Shown piece after piece: positions 44,965 through 53,378 of a stretch of DNA of 64,000 nt. Location of the stretch: positions 1 to 64,000 of the forward strand of contig ONTT01000003.1 of assembly GCA_900320865.1 (NCBI GenBank), in the 5' to 3' direction. The translations under genes were made by a program, and so were the position numbers. Every line of letters begins with the position of its first letter. Within the stretch, counting starts at the first letter, position 1. This stretch comes from an uncultured Bacteroidales bacterium. Lineage in GTDB: Bacteria; Bacteroidota; Bacteroidia; Bacteroidales; Paludibacteraceae. The notes beneath the pieces are model-generated. The model was not told the origin of the DNA. It made no database searches and saw nothing but the letters and a program-made list of their open reading frames with translations.

Positions 44965-45897
44965 TTAGTGGTTATACTGATTATTAGTTTTTGCTGCGTC
45001 TTTGGCAAAATCTTCGCGGAGCCATTTCGGTTCGTGGACTTCTATGTTAGAGCCATAAGCATATAACTCACGCAGGAATTCGTCAGCCGGATAGAGATAG
45101 AAACTGAAAGCAGGATAACCATTGATAGGCTCTATCTCTTTTTGTGAAGGATGTAACGGGAGCGTGCGGAGGTAATAGGCTTGGTCTTCATCTATGGATA
45201 TTACAATTTTCTCCGGCTGTTGCTGTTCGTCAAGCACCGTTACGCCGTACGCATCCTTAAAATATGCCTCTGCATCAAAGTCATCGGGGAGTTGGTATTT
45301 CTTCTTGGTCGGCTCAATAGCGTGGATACGGTCCAAAGAATATACACGCATTTCGTCGATATCCGGAGCATAGACCAACACATACCACCGTTGCTTGAAC
45401 ATCTTGAGACAATATGGTTCAATCGGGAAAGTATATGGACGCGGTTTTCCGAAGCCTTGATAGGTCATTTGCAGCACGCATTTATCGCGCATAGCTTCGA
45501 TGATGGGCGTAAGGAATTTTTCGCCGGAAGGAACAGGCTCAAACAGAATTTGACCGGATAGTTCTTTGGTGTCCTTAAGCAGACTATCCATAGACATAAG
45601 GTTTAATAGGCGACCGCGCAGATCTGCATCACGCAAGTCGGCTGCCTCCTCAATGTAATACTCGTTGTTCCCATTGCACTTAATTTTGACATCAAAGAGC
45701 AACTCGACAGTAGTTTTCCAACGGTGGAAATTACTCTCAGGAAGATAGTCCTGCTTGTACTCGTTGGCGTTGGCGTGCGCCCACTTTTCGTCTATCGCGG
45801 CGCGTGAGATAGGACCGCGTAAGATGGTGTTCAAAAGCCAGATATAGCAGTTAAACAGATAGGCAGTTGACGATTTTAGTTTTTTCTTCGTTTCCAT
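44965..45897 (-). CDS. WYL-domain transcriptional regulator
   Basis: 310 residues from the ATG at 45897. A short N-terminal winged helix region (about 5-70) is followed by a WYL domain (about 125-200: the middle part reads MFKQRWYVLVYAPDIDEMRVYSLDRI) and a C-terminal WCX-like domain. WYL proteins sense ligands or nucleic acids and often control defence or stress genes. A longer frame (to 45990) reads through its own promoter and is rejected. The promoter P3 has the same operator-like block as P1 and P2, so autoregulation and control of the neighbouring genes are likely. Confidence 0.9.
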   Translation of the reverse strand: METKKKLKSSTAYLFNCYIWLLNTILRGPISRAAIDEKWAHANANEYKQDYLPESNFHRWKTTVELLFDVKIKCNGNNEYYIEEAADLRDADLRGRLLNLMSMDSLLKDTKELSGQILFEPVPSGEKFLTPIIEAMRDKCVLQMTYQGFGKPRPYTFPIEPYCLKMFKQRWYVLVYAPDIDEMRVYSLDRIHAIEPTKKKYQLPDDFDAEAYFKDAYGVTVLDEQQQPEKIVISIDEDQAYYLRTLPLHPSQKEIEPINGYPAFSFYLYPADEFLRELYAYGSNIEVHEPKWLREDFAKDAAKTNNQYNH

Positions 45898-45918
45898 GTG
45901 CGTTACGATTTTCGGCTG

Positions 45919-45946
45919 CAAAATTACTGATCCACACTCCCACAAA
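45919..45946 (-). promoter_or_regulatory. Regulon promoter P3 (WYL operon)
   Basis: Minus strand: TTTG (45943-45946), 16 bases, TAATTTTG (45919-45926), with CACTCCCACAAAGTGAAAGA. No hairpin follows this one. Confidence 0.75.
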
Positions 45947-46022
45947 GTGAAAGACCGTGCAAAATTATACAAAAAATTTGACTTGTGCAAATAAACACCC
46001 TATTTTTTTGAGCAAAAAGACA

Positions 46023-46037
46023 CCGGATGACATCCGG
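46023..46037. repeat. Short perfect inverted repeat
   Basis: CCGGATG-A-CATCCGG in the gap between the WYL gene and mdh. No T-run follows, so it is not an obvious terminator. Confidence 0.4.
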
Positions 46038-46123
46038 GCTAACGAACAAAGATGGCGCCACAACCGTAAAAAGCTATTTCTACTTATAAAAAATCATAAA
46101 AAAATCACTTTTCTGCGGAAAAA

Positions 46124-46155
46124 TTTGTATATATACAAAAAAATGAGTATCTTTG
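46124..46155 (+). promoter_or_regulatory. Promoter of mdh
   Basis: TTTG (46124-46127), 20 bases, TATCTTTG (46148-46155). The spacer contains the palindrome TTGTATATATACAA (46125-46138). Confidence 0.8.
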
Positions 46156-46195
46156 CGGGCTATTTTGAATAATTAACATATAAAATATTTACATT

Positions 46196-47137
46196 ATGAG
46201 CAAAGTAACTGTTGTGGGCGCAGGTAACGTAGGTGCTACGTGCGCTAATGTATTGGCCGTAAATGAGGTGGCTAATGAAGTATGTCTGATCGATATCAAA
46301 GAGGGTTTTGCCGAGGGTAAAGCCATGGATATCATGCAAACGGCTCAGCTGATGGGTTTCGACACCGTCGTTGAGGGTGTGACGAATGACTACAGCAAGA
46401 CAGCTGATTCGGATGTTGTTATCATCACTTCCGGTCTTCCCCGCAAACCGGGTATGACGCGTGAGGAGTTGATCGGCGTGAACGCAGGTATCGTCAAGAG
46501 CGTTTGCGACCAGGTGTTGACCTACAGTCCGAATGCCATTCTGATTGTAGTATCGAACCCGATGGATACAATGGCTTATCTGACGCTTCATGCTCTCGGT
46601 CTGCCGCGTAACCGCGTGATCGGTATGGGTGGTGCGCTCGATAGCGCTCGTTTCAAATACAACCTGAGCAAGGCCCTGAAATGCAATGCCAACGATGTAG
46701 ACGGTTTCGTTATCGGTGGTCACGGCGATACGACGATGATTCCTTTGACCAGTTTCGCTACCTATAAGGGTATCAGCGTACGTGAGTTCCTGAGCGCAGA
46801 GGAGATCGAAGAGGTAGTAAAAGCTACGATGGTAGGTGGTGCTACTCTGACCGGTCTGCTCGGTACGAGCGCATGGATGGCTCCGGGTGCAGCTGCTGCT
46901 TCTGTTGCAGAGGCGATCATCAAGGACCAGAAGAAGATGATTCCTTGCTCCGCAGCCCTCGAAGGCGAGTACGGCATGAAGGATATCACGATCGGTGTTC
47001 CTTGTATCATCGGTAAGAACGGTATTGAGAAGATCCTGGAGCTCAACCTCTCCAAAGAGGAGGATGCTAAACTGCGCGAGAGCGAAGCAGCCGTTCGTAA
47101 AACGACAGCGATTTTAAAGGAGCTGAATGTCCTTTAA
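46196..47137 (+). CDS. mdh: Malate dehydrogenase
   Basis: 313 residues of the LDH-like (type 3) malate dehydrogenase. GAGNVGATCANVLA (8-21) binds NAD, GLPRKPGMTREEL carries the substrate Arg, and GGHGDTTM (near 174) holds the catalytic His. It interconverts malate and oxaloacetate, part of the reductive branch to succinate in Bacteroidales. The stop is at the edge of a heptamer array. Confidence 0.95.
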   Translation: MSKVTVVGAGNVGATCANVLAVNEVANEVCLIDIKEGFAEGKAMDIMQTAQLMGFDTVVEGVTNDYSKTADSDVVIITSGLPRKPGMTREELIGVNAGIVKSVCDQVLTYSPNAILIVVSNPMDTMAYLTLHALGLPRNRVIGMGGALDSARFKYNLSKALKCNANDVDGFVIGGHGDTTMIPLTSFATYKGISVREFLSAEEIEEVVKATMVGGATLTGLLGTSAWMAPGAAAASVAEAIIKDQKKMIPCSAALEGEYGMKDITIGVPCIIGKNGIEKILELNLSKEEDAKLRESEAAVRKTTAILKELNVL

Positions 47138-47163
47138 TGAATAATTAACAATGAATAATGAAT
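47136..47163. repeat. Heptamer array after mdh, 4 units
   Basis: aatgaat, aattaac, aatgaat, aatgaat. Overlaps the mdh stop and pairs with the inverted array at 47196-47216. Confidence 0.85.
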
Positions 47164-47195
47164 ATTTCGCGGAATAGCAAATGTCGCAACGGGAT

Positions 47196-47216
47196 ATTCA
47201 TTATTCATTAATCATT
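47196..47216. repeat. Inverted heptamer array before spt, 3 units
   Basis: attcatt, attcatt, aatcatt, the reverse complement of the array at 47136-47163. Together they give 16-bp perfect arms (47150-47165 with 47194-47209). Confidence 0.85.
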
Positions 47217-47222
47217 AAACAC

Positions 47223-48407
47223 ATGGATCTATTTGAAAAATGCGACCATTTTGAGACCCTCAAGTATGTTCGCAAATTAGGTATCTATCCTTACTTCCAC
47301 GAGTTGGAGAGCCGTCAAGCCCCTGTGGTGAAGATGGAGAATCACCGCGTGATCATGTTAGGTTCGAATAACTACCTCGGCTTCACGGAGAACGAGGCGG
47401 TTATCCAAGCCGGTCACGCTGCGCTCGACAAATACGGCACGGGTGTGAGCGGTAGCCGTTTCCTGAACGGTACGCTGGACCTGCACCTGCAACTCGAGAA
47501 AGAGATCGCGGAGTTCACGGGTTACGAGGAGTGTATGACCGTCTCGACGGGTTTCCAGACCAACCTCGCTATCATCTCCGCCATCTGCGGTAAGGACGAT
47601 TATATCCTGAACGACCGCGAGAACCACGCCTCTATCTATGACGCTTGCCGTCTGAGTTATGCGAAGGTGCTCCGTTATCGTCACAGCGATATGCTTGATC
47701 TGGAGCGTCAACTGAAGTCCATCCCCGAGAACGCCGGTAAGTTAATCGTCACGGACGGTGTGTTCTCGATGCGCGGCGATATCTGCAAACTGCCGGAGAT
47801 ATGTGCTTTGGCGGAGAAATACGGAGCGCGCGTGATGGTGGATGATGCTCACGGCTTCGGTGTGCTCGGCCCCGGTGGTCGCGGTACAGCGGCTCACTTC
47901 GGCCTGACCGACAAAGTGGACATCACGATGTTGACCTTCTCGAAGTCGTTGGCAAGTATCGGCGGATGTATGTTGACGAGTCACCGCGTAGCGGATTGGT
48001 TACGTCACGTAAGCCGTCCGTTCATCTTCTCGGCTTCTATCACGCCTTGTTCCGCTGCTACCGCGCTGGAGGCGCTGCATCAGTTGATTCTGGACCCGAA
48101 ACGTCCGGAGCGTCTGATGAATATCGCCAAGTATTTCCAGAAGCAACTGCTGGCGAACGGCGTGAAGATCATCGAGGCACCGACGCCTATCGTTCCGATC
48201 TTCACCTACAAGACGCTGGATACCCTGTATTTCGGCAAGAAGATGTTCGAAGAGGGCGTGTATGTGAACCCCGTTATCGCCCCGGCTTGCGTAGAAGGCG
48301 AGTGTCTGCTGCGTACCACCCTGATGGCTACCCATACGGAGCCGATCATCGATGAGGCCGTAGAGATCATCGCACGTGTTCTCAGAGAGGGTGCACCAGC
48401 CATGTGA
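47223..48407 (+). CDS. spt: Serine palmitoyltransferase
   Basis: 394 residues from the ATG at 47223. An alpha-oxoamine synthase: GSNNYLGFTE near the start, GSRFLNGT, DDAHGFGVLG and the PLP Lys in FSKSLASIGG (K241). In Bacteroidota this protein at this size is the soluble serine palmitoyltransferase that makes 3-ketosphinganine for sphingolipids; KBL or BioF is the alternative but fits less well. The reductase gene next to it supports the sphingolipid assignment. Confidence 0.88.
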   Translation: MDLFEKCDHFETLKYVRKLGIYPYFHELESRQAPVVKMENHRVIMLGSNNYLGFTENEAVIQAGHAALDKYGTGVSGSRFLNGTLDLHLQLEKEIAEFTGYEECMTVSTGFQTNLAIISAICGKDDYILNDRENHASIYDACRLSYAKVLRYRHSDMLDLERQLKSIPENAGKLIVTDGVFSMRGDICKLPEICALAEKYGARVMVDDAHGFGVLGPGGRGTAAHFGLTDKVDITMLTFSKSLASIGGCMLTSHRVADWLRHVSRPFIFSASITPCSAATALEALHQLILDPKRPERLMNIAKYFQKQLLANGVKIIEAPTPIVPIFTYKTLDTLYFGKKMFEEGVYVNPVIAPACVEGECLLRTTLMATHTEPIIDEAVEIIARVLREGAPAM

Positions 48408-48434
48408 TTGGTAATTGGTGATTGATAATTGGTA
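48407..48434. repeat. Heptamer array between spt and the reductase, 4 units
   Basis: attggta, attggtg, attgata, attggta. The spt stop (48405-48407) shares its last base with the array. Confidence 0.9.
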
Positions 48435-48437
48435 ATT

Positions 48438-49244
48438 ATGAAGACTCTGGTTATATCAGGAGGTAGCTCCGGTATAGGAAAAGCAACAGCCATGCTCTTT
48501 GCGGAGCGTGGCTGGCGCGTTTTTGAATTGAGCCGACGCGACGTATCGGTGACGGGTGACGGGTTACAGGTTACGGGGGAGATCATTCACGTGACCTGCG
48601 ATGTGACGGACGAAGCGAGTTGTAAAGCCGCTATCGCTCAAGTGCTGAAGCAGACCGACACGATTGACGTCGTTATCTCCAATGCCGGTTACGGTATCTC
48701 GGGTCCGATTGAGTTCACTCAAATCAAGGACGCAGAGCGACAGATGGATGTGAACTTCATGGGTGCTGTGCGTTTCACGCAAGCGGTGCTGCCGCAGCTC
48801 CGTCAACAGCGTCGCGGACGTATCATCTACACGAGTTCCGTAGCTGCTATTCTTGCCGTACCCTACCAGTCCTTCTACTCCGCCTCCAAGGCCGCTATCA
48901 ACGCGTTCGCTTTGGCGCTGGCGAATGAAGTGAAGGAGTTCGGGATCTCCGTGAGCGTAATGATGCCGGGTGATGTCAGCACCGGTTTCACCGATGCGCG
49001 GGATAAGTCCTCGGCCGGAGAAGAGGTCTATTCGCACGCCAACAAAGCCATCACGACGATGGAACGCGATGAACGCGGCGGTATGAAACCGATTCAGATG
49101 GCGAAGCTCTTCTACCGCATCGCTACCAGTCGCAGCCCGAGACCGCAATATATCGGCGGATTCAGTTATCGCGTGCTATGCTTCTTGGAGCGACTGCTGC
49201 CGAAACGCTTGGTTAACTGGATAGAGTTTAAGGTGTATAGTTGA
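48438..49244 (+). CDS. Short-chain dehydrogenase, probable 3-ketosphinganine reductase
   Basis: 268 residues. GGSSGIGKATA (near 8) binds NADPH, NAGYG is the central motif, and YSASK (near 155) holds the catalytic Tyr and Lys. Its place 30 bases after serine palmitoyltransferase suggests it reduces 3-ketosphinganine, the next step; this is inferred from context only. Residues 38-47 (VTGDGLQVTG) come from an internal heptamer array, and the stop codon from another. Confidence 0.85.
   Translation: MKTLVISGGSSGIGKATAMLFAERGWRVFELSRRDVSVTGDGLQVTGEIIHVTCDVTDEASCKAAIAQVLKQTDTIDVVISNAGYGISGPIEFTQIKDAERQMDVNFMGAVRFTQAVLPQLRQQRRGRIIYTSSVAAILAVPYQSFYSASKAAINAFALALANEVKEFGISVSVMMPGDVSTGFTDARDKSSAGEEVYSHANKAITTMERDERGGMKPIQMAKLFYRIATSRSPRPQYIGGFSYRVLCFLERLLPKRLVNWIEFKVYS
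48549..48576. repeat. Heptamer array inside the reductase, 4 units
   Basis: gtgacgg, gtgacgg, gttacag, gttacgg. The same unit type occurs inside miaB (62478-62505). Confidence 0.85.
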
Positions 49245-49283
49245 AAGGTGAAAGGTGAAAGGTGAAAGGTGAAAGGTGAAAGG
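49242..49283. repeat. Perfect heptamer array, 6 copies of tgaaagg
   Basis: Six identical units. The first contains the reductase TGA; the GTG start of the LD-carboxypeptidase begins at the last base of the sixth. A seventh imperfect unit (tgaagca) is already coding. Confidence 0.97.
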
Positions 49284-50164
49284 TGAAGCAAATTAGGATC
49301 ATATCGCCTTCGGGAGTTATTGATCCCGTTTATATTGACGGGGCAAGTGCTCGTCTTCGTGCATGGGGTTTCGCGGTAAGCGAAGGAAAACATGCGCGTA
49401 GCAGTTGGGGACGTTTTGCGGGTACGGACGAGGAACGCTTATCCGACCTCATCGAGGCGCTCAACGACCCGACGGTAGATATCATCCTTTGTGCACGCGG
49501 CGGGTACGGATTACAACGTATCATCGATCGCGTACCGGCTATCACCAAACCCATCATCGGCTTCAGCGACATCACGGCCCTGCATCAGTTGTCGGCCTTC
49601 AGTGATCAGTCGTCCGTACACGGCATCATGTGCAAACATATCGCTACCTTACCGGAAGACAGCGAACCGCTCGTGGCGCTGCGCCAACTCTTAGCCGGCG
49701 AAGCCGTGGAATACCGTTGGGCTACTCATCCGCTCAATAATCCCGGACACGCCTGTGCACCTATTGTAGGTGGAAACCTATCCGTACTCTATGGTCTTCA
49801 AGGCACTCCGTTTAGTCTTCAGCAGTCAGTATTCAGTATTCAGAAACCTATCCTTTTGATCGAAGACATCGGCGAGCGGCATTATCATATTGACCGCATG
49901 ATGCGCAACCTTCGCATGAGTGGGGTGTTAGCGCACCTGAGTGGACTGGTGGTAGGTCAGTTCAGCGACTGCGAGGATGATCCGCTCATGCAGCAGTCGG
50001 TGTATGAGACAATAAAAGAGGTAGTCGCAGACTACGACTACCCCGTTCTTTTCAACGCCCCGATCGGGCATGTGGCGCATAACGTGCCGTTATGGCTCAA
50101 TCGTCATGCGACCATCGATAGCAATTCGGAGAGTATCTTGCTCCAAGACGGCTTGCTCGTATAA
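49283..50164 (+). CDS. LD-carboxypeptidase (S66 family)
   Basis: 293 residues. The nucleophile Ser is in GFSDITALH (near 93), followed by an EDIGE motif and a late GH with the other triad residues, as in LdcA. It trims the terminal D-Ala from tetrapeptides in murein recycling, in the cytoplasm. The start is GTG, written by the repeat array; no ATG is available in front of the conserved IISPSG start. Two in-gene heptamer stretches occur, the clearer at 49815-49842 (residues 178-187). Its 3' end overlaps the convergent next gene by 75 bases. Confidence 0.9.
   Translation: MKQIRIISPSGVIDPVYIDGASARLRAWGFAVSEGKHARSSWGRFAGTDEERLSDLIEALNDPTVDIILCARGGYGLQRIIDRVPAITKPIIGFSDITALHQLSAFSDQSSVHGIMCKHIATLPEDSEPLVALRQLLAGEAVEYRWATHPLNNPGHACAPIVGGNLSVLYGLQGTPFSLQQSVFSIQKPILLIEDIGERHYHIDRMMRNLRMSGVLAHLSGLVVGQFSDCEDDPLMQQSVYETIKEVVADYDYPVLFNAPIGHVAHNVPLWLNRHATIDSNSESILLQDGLLV
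49815..49842. repeat. Heptamer array inside the LD-carboxypeptidase gene
   Basis: gtcttca, gcagtca, gtattca, gtattca, read as SLQQSVFSIQ just before the EDIGE motif. Confidence 0.8.
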
Positions 50165-50833
50165 ATCACGTATCTTCTGTTCGCTTTTCCAACAGTCCAC
50201 GGCCCGCGTCAGAGCGGTCATGTGGTCCGTTCCGCCGGATAGGTAATCGCTGGTAGCAATGGTATAGTCGGCTTTCGGATTCACGGCCTTACCGGCTACC
50301 GTCACATCGGCCAGTTTGCCATCGATGATCGTCACGCGCATACCGGCTACACCCTGCGCTCCATAACGGGCGAAGGACTCGCAGAGATCGATCACATCGC
50401 AGCCCTTGAGCGTCAGCACCACCAGTTCGTTCTCGAACGGCATGAGGTCAAACACATCACCACGCGTGATGGGACCTTTTACCCAAGAGCAGCGCATACC
50501 GCCCATGTTGACGATCGCGATATCCACGGTACCCGGATACACTTTCTTCGCCGCCTCCCATAAGGCATCGGTAGCCCAGTTCAGCATCGGGCACTCCGGC
50601 GAGCCCACCCACATATCTTGCGGCGCGTAACCTAACTGCACATCCATGATCTTATCCAGCTCTGCACGCGTGGGCGCGAGGTACTCGATATAGGCCTCAT
50701 CTTGGATAGCATCCAAGGTAGTGTCCACCTTAATGGCCTGCGTAGTAGCCGAACGCACTTCTTTGACCGGTTGCGAACAAGCTGCTGCGAAGAGGGCCAC
50801 AGCCGCAAGGGCCAGTAAATGAATCTTTTTCAT
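50090..50833 (-). CDS. 5'-nucleotidase C-terminal-domain lipoprotein
   Basis: 247 residues from the ATG at 50833. Lipobox (FAAAC) and then only the 5_nucleotid_C domain (MLNWATDALWEAA, NMGGMRCSWVKGPITRGDVFDLMPFEN). The metallophosphatase half of 5'-nucleotidases is not here, nor is it visible nearby, although Bacteroidales usually have it as a separate adjacent gene. It probably binds a nucleotide or partner on the outer surface of the inner membrane or in the periplasm. The last 75 bases overlap the LD-carboxypeptidase gene. Confidence 0.85.
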   Translation of the reverse strand: MKKIHLLALAAVALFAAACSQPVKEVRSATTQAIKVDTTLDAIQDEAYIEYLAPTRAELDKIMDVQLGYAPQDMWVGSPECPMLNWATDALWEAAKKVYPGTVDIAIVNMGGMRCSWVKGPITRGDVFDLMPFENELVVLTLKGCDVIDLCESFARYGAQGVAGMRVTIIDGKLADVTVAGKAVNPKADYTIATSDYLSGGTDHMTALTRAVDCWKSEQKIRDLYEQAVLEQDTLRIAIDGRMTIEP

Positions 50834-50847
50834 AACAATCGATTTTT

Positions 50848-51756
50848 TTATTTGAGACATGCCGCGGTGCGGGCAGCCAGACGGGCGTTATTGAGCACTA
50901 ACTGGATATTTGCCTCGAGGCTGTCACCTCCGGTCAGATCTTTCACTTTCGCCAGCAGGAACGGCGTACATTGTTTTCCGTGTACTCCGGCTTTCTCCAT
51001 CTCTTTGAGGGCTTGCTCAATAGCCCGGTCGATGGTCTCTTTCGGCATGGAGAACTGCTCCGGGATCGGGTTCGTCACCAACATACCGCCCTTCAAACCA
51101 CAGTCCAGTTTAGCCTGGAAAGCCGCCGCCAGTTCTTCCGGTGTATCGATGCGATAGTCCACGTTGAAACCGCTATGACGGGTATAGAAAGCCGGCAGTT
51201 CTTCGGTACCGAAACCGATCACAGGTACACCCTTGGTCTCGAGATACTCTAAGGTCAGACCGAGGTCCAGGATCGACTTTGCTCCGGCACATACGACCAT
51301 GACGGGTGTCTGCGCCAACTCCTCGAGGTCAGCCGAGATATCGAAGGTCTGTTGCGCACCGCGGTGCACACCACCGATACCTCCGGTAGCAAACACTTTG
51401 ATGCCTGCCATAGCAGCAATCATCATGGTCGTGGTAACGGTCGTCGCACCATCTTCCTTACGCGCCAAGAGAACCGGTAAGTCACGACGGGAAGCTTTGA
51501 TGACTGCCTGACCTTTTTTACCGAGGTATTCAATCTCCTCCGGCGTACATCCGGCTTTGAGTTTACCACCGATGATAGCTATTGTAGCCGGTACGGCTCC
51601 GTTATCGCGTATCGTTTGCTCCACGCGTAAAGCAGTCTCAACGTTCTGCGGATAGGGCATTCCATGACTGATGATAGTGGACTCCAAAGCCACTACGGGT
51701 TTTCCGGCTTCTAATGCAGCTTGCACTTCCGGAGAGATAGAAAGAAATTGATTCAT
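50848..51756 (-). CDS. psuG: Pseudouridine-5'-phosphate glycosidase
   Basis: 302 residues. VALESTIISHGMPYPQN near the start, ATGGIGGVHRGA (Mn2+-binding Asp and neighbours near 130) and the C-terminal NPIPEQFSM match PsuG/YeiN. It cleaves pseudouridine-5'-phosphate to uracil and ribose-5-phosphate. It follows psuK with a 35-base gap that is a heptamer array; the pair forms the pseudouridine catabolic route. Confidence 0.95.
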   Translation of the reverse strand: MNQFLSISPEVQAALEAGKPVVALESTIISHGMPYPQNVETALRVEQTIRDNGAVPATIAIIGGKLKAGCTPEEIEYLGKKGQAVIKASRRDLPVLLARKEDGATTVTTTMMIAAMAGIKVFATGGIGGVHRGAQQTFDISADLEELAQTPVMVVCAGAKSILDLGLTLEYLETKGVPVIGFGTEELPAFYTRHSGFNVDYRIDTPEELAAAFQAKLDCGLKGGMLVTNPIPEQFSMPKETIDRAIEQALKEMEKAGVHGKQCTPFLLAKVKDLTGGDSLEANIQLVLNNARLAARTAACLK

Positions 51757-51796
51757 TTATGATTTATGATTTGTGATTTTTGATTTTCGATTTATA
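51755..51796. repeat. Heptamer array between psuK and psuG, 6 units
   Basis: atttatg, atttatg, atttgtg, atttttg, attttcg, atttata. Contains the psuK stop (51792-51794) and touches the psuG ATG. Confidence 0.9.
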
Positions 51797-52688
51797 AAAG
51801 GATATTAGCGATGTCGGGATTGACGGGTTTGGGACTCATGAGGGTAGCCCGAGCAGCCATCAGTCCGTATTGCGCGGTCTTGGGGAAAGGAATATTCTTG
51901 GAGTACGCATAGACGACTCCGGCCAGGAAGGCATCCCCCGCACCGGTGGTGTTCACCACTTCACCCGGTAGGGCCGGAAAGAGCCATTCTTCAGCCGCAT
52001 TACGGCAGTAGACGCCCTCGGCACCCAAAGTGATATAGACATGCGCGACACCCATGTTGAGCAACTCCTGTGCAGCCTGTGCATAGGTGGCCGTTTCTGT
52101 TACAGCCAGCGCTTCTTTGAGATTCAGTTTGAGAGAATGGAGGTAGGGTAACTTGGAGTTTCGCAGGGCATTCACTACCCGATGCGCTTTGGTGGTACTC
52201 ACGCCGTCAATAAACAGCGGCGCCGTCACATTCTCCATCAACCATCGGATGGCATCTTCGCTGATATTTGTATCGGCTACTACGAAATCGGATAAGTTAA
52301 TCTCCCCGCTTCGTTTGCTCAGCCACTCCGGTGTGATAGCGCGTATACATTCGGTATCTGCTACCGCCGCGATCATCTCACCGCCATGGTTGTTGATACA
52401 CAGATATACACCGGAACGCAAGGCGTTCTCACGCTCCGAAAGATGAACATCCATCCCTTGCTGCTTACAATAATCATGGAGTAATCCGCCGAAGAGGTCT
52501 CCGCCGAAGATGGTGAGCAATTGTGTTCTCGCTCCGAGCAGGGCTAAGTTATGCGCGATATTCCGCGCCACTCCGCCATAGCCGATATCGATATGTCCGG
52601 GATTAGAGTCCGCAGCAATAAACGCATCGTATAAGGTAGCCGACAGGTCTACATTCGCTCCTCCGATAACAGAAATGAGTGTTTCCAT
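51792..52688 (-). CDS. psuK: Pseudouridine kinase (PfkB family)
   Basis: 298 residues. GGANVDLSATLYD near the start, an IGYGGVARNIAHNLALLG block and TTGAGDAFLAGV near 245 place it in the ribokinase superfamily; the IGGANVD and GGVARN forms fit PsuK. It phosphorylates pseudouridine to pseudouridine-5'-phosphate for PsuG, which is encoded downstream. Confidence 0.92.
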   Translation of the reverse strand: METLISVIGGANVDLSATLYDAFIAADSNPGHIDIGYGGVARNIAHNLALLGARTQLLTIFGGDLFGGLLHDYCKQQGMDVHLSERENALRSGVYLCINNHGGEMIAAVADTECIRAITPEWLSKRSGEINLSDFVVADTNISEDAIRWLMENVTAPLFIDGVSTTKAHRVVNALRNSKLPYLHSLKLNLKEALAVTETATYAQAAQELLNMGVAHVYITLGAEGVYCRNAAEEWLFPALPGEVVNTTGAGDAFLAGVVYAYSKNIPFPKTAQYGLMAARATLMSPKPVNPDIANILL

Positions 52689-52700
52689 GATGCTGGTTAA

Positions 52701-53378
52701 TTAATGTCTTACCGTGATATGAAAGCAGGATTGCTTTGCTTCATATTTGACGTATATCTTTCCCGCCCGCTGATGGTTGAGCAGCACTTGGCCCAACACC
52801 AGTTTGAGGTTATCTTCATGCATATAATCGCGCGTGCGTGTTACTTTCTCATAACGCATATACGCGAGGTCAAAAGTGGTACCGTAACAATGACAGCTCT
52901 GCGTGGTGGAATTGATATTCCCGCTGCGTTGCAGGTATTTGATGTCCTCATGGGTGCGCAGTACCGAGGTGATGTAGAAGCGGTAATGCGGTAAGTTATT
53001 CCGCTGCAATATATCCGCCCACTCCACTCCGATGGAGTCCAGTTCGCGTTTCGCCGAAGGGATCAGATACGGCACCGAGTGGGTCAGACTATCGACGATA
53101 TAATTCGCGTTCGTCTTCACCTCCACCAGTCTCTTTCGCATCGAAGCGGCATCTGCCCGATCTTTCGGCGGCCGCGGTAGGCCGATAGCCGAGGCCACTG
53201 CATGCTGCTTGGACTGGAGGTCGTTGAACTTCAGCTTGTAGTTAAACGTCCGTCCGGGATAGCTAACCAAGTTATCCTCGACGACCGTCTGCTGTTCCGT
53301 TTGCCGATGCGCGCAGCCCATGAAGAGCAGCACGCATAGCAAGCCTAACACGCATTTAAATCGACCACTCAAATCCAT
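52701..53378 (-). CDS. DUF5715-family lipoprotein (M15 peptidase-like)
   Basis: 225 residues. A lipobox (FMGC, Cys22) is followed by a domain with [22 protein letters not shown] and [16 protein letters not shown], which matches DUF5715 and resembles the substrate-binding part of VanY/M15 D,D-carboxypeptidases (SxHxxGxAFD). One zinc-ligand His is replaced by Cys in the SCHCYG form, so activity is uncertain. It starts inside the end of cysS (23-base overlap). Confidence 0.82.
   Translation of the reverse strand: MDLSGRFKCVLGLLCVLLFMGCAHRQTEQQTVVEDNLVSYPGRTFNYKLKFNDLQSKQHAVASAIGLPRPPKDRADAASMRKRLVEVKTNANYIVDSLTHSVPYLIPSAKRELDSIGVEWADILQRNNLPHYRFYITSVLRTHEDIKYLQRSGNINSTTQSCHCYGTTFDLAYMRYEKVTRTRDYMHEDNLKLVLGQVLLNHQRAGKIYVKYEAKQSCFHITVRH

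Noticed and set aside
40500..46160. A complete mobile island
   Set aside because: The region has different gene content and lower GC, but no integrase, transposase, relaxase or flanking repeats were found.
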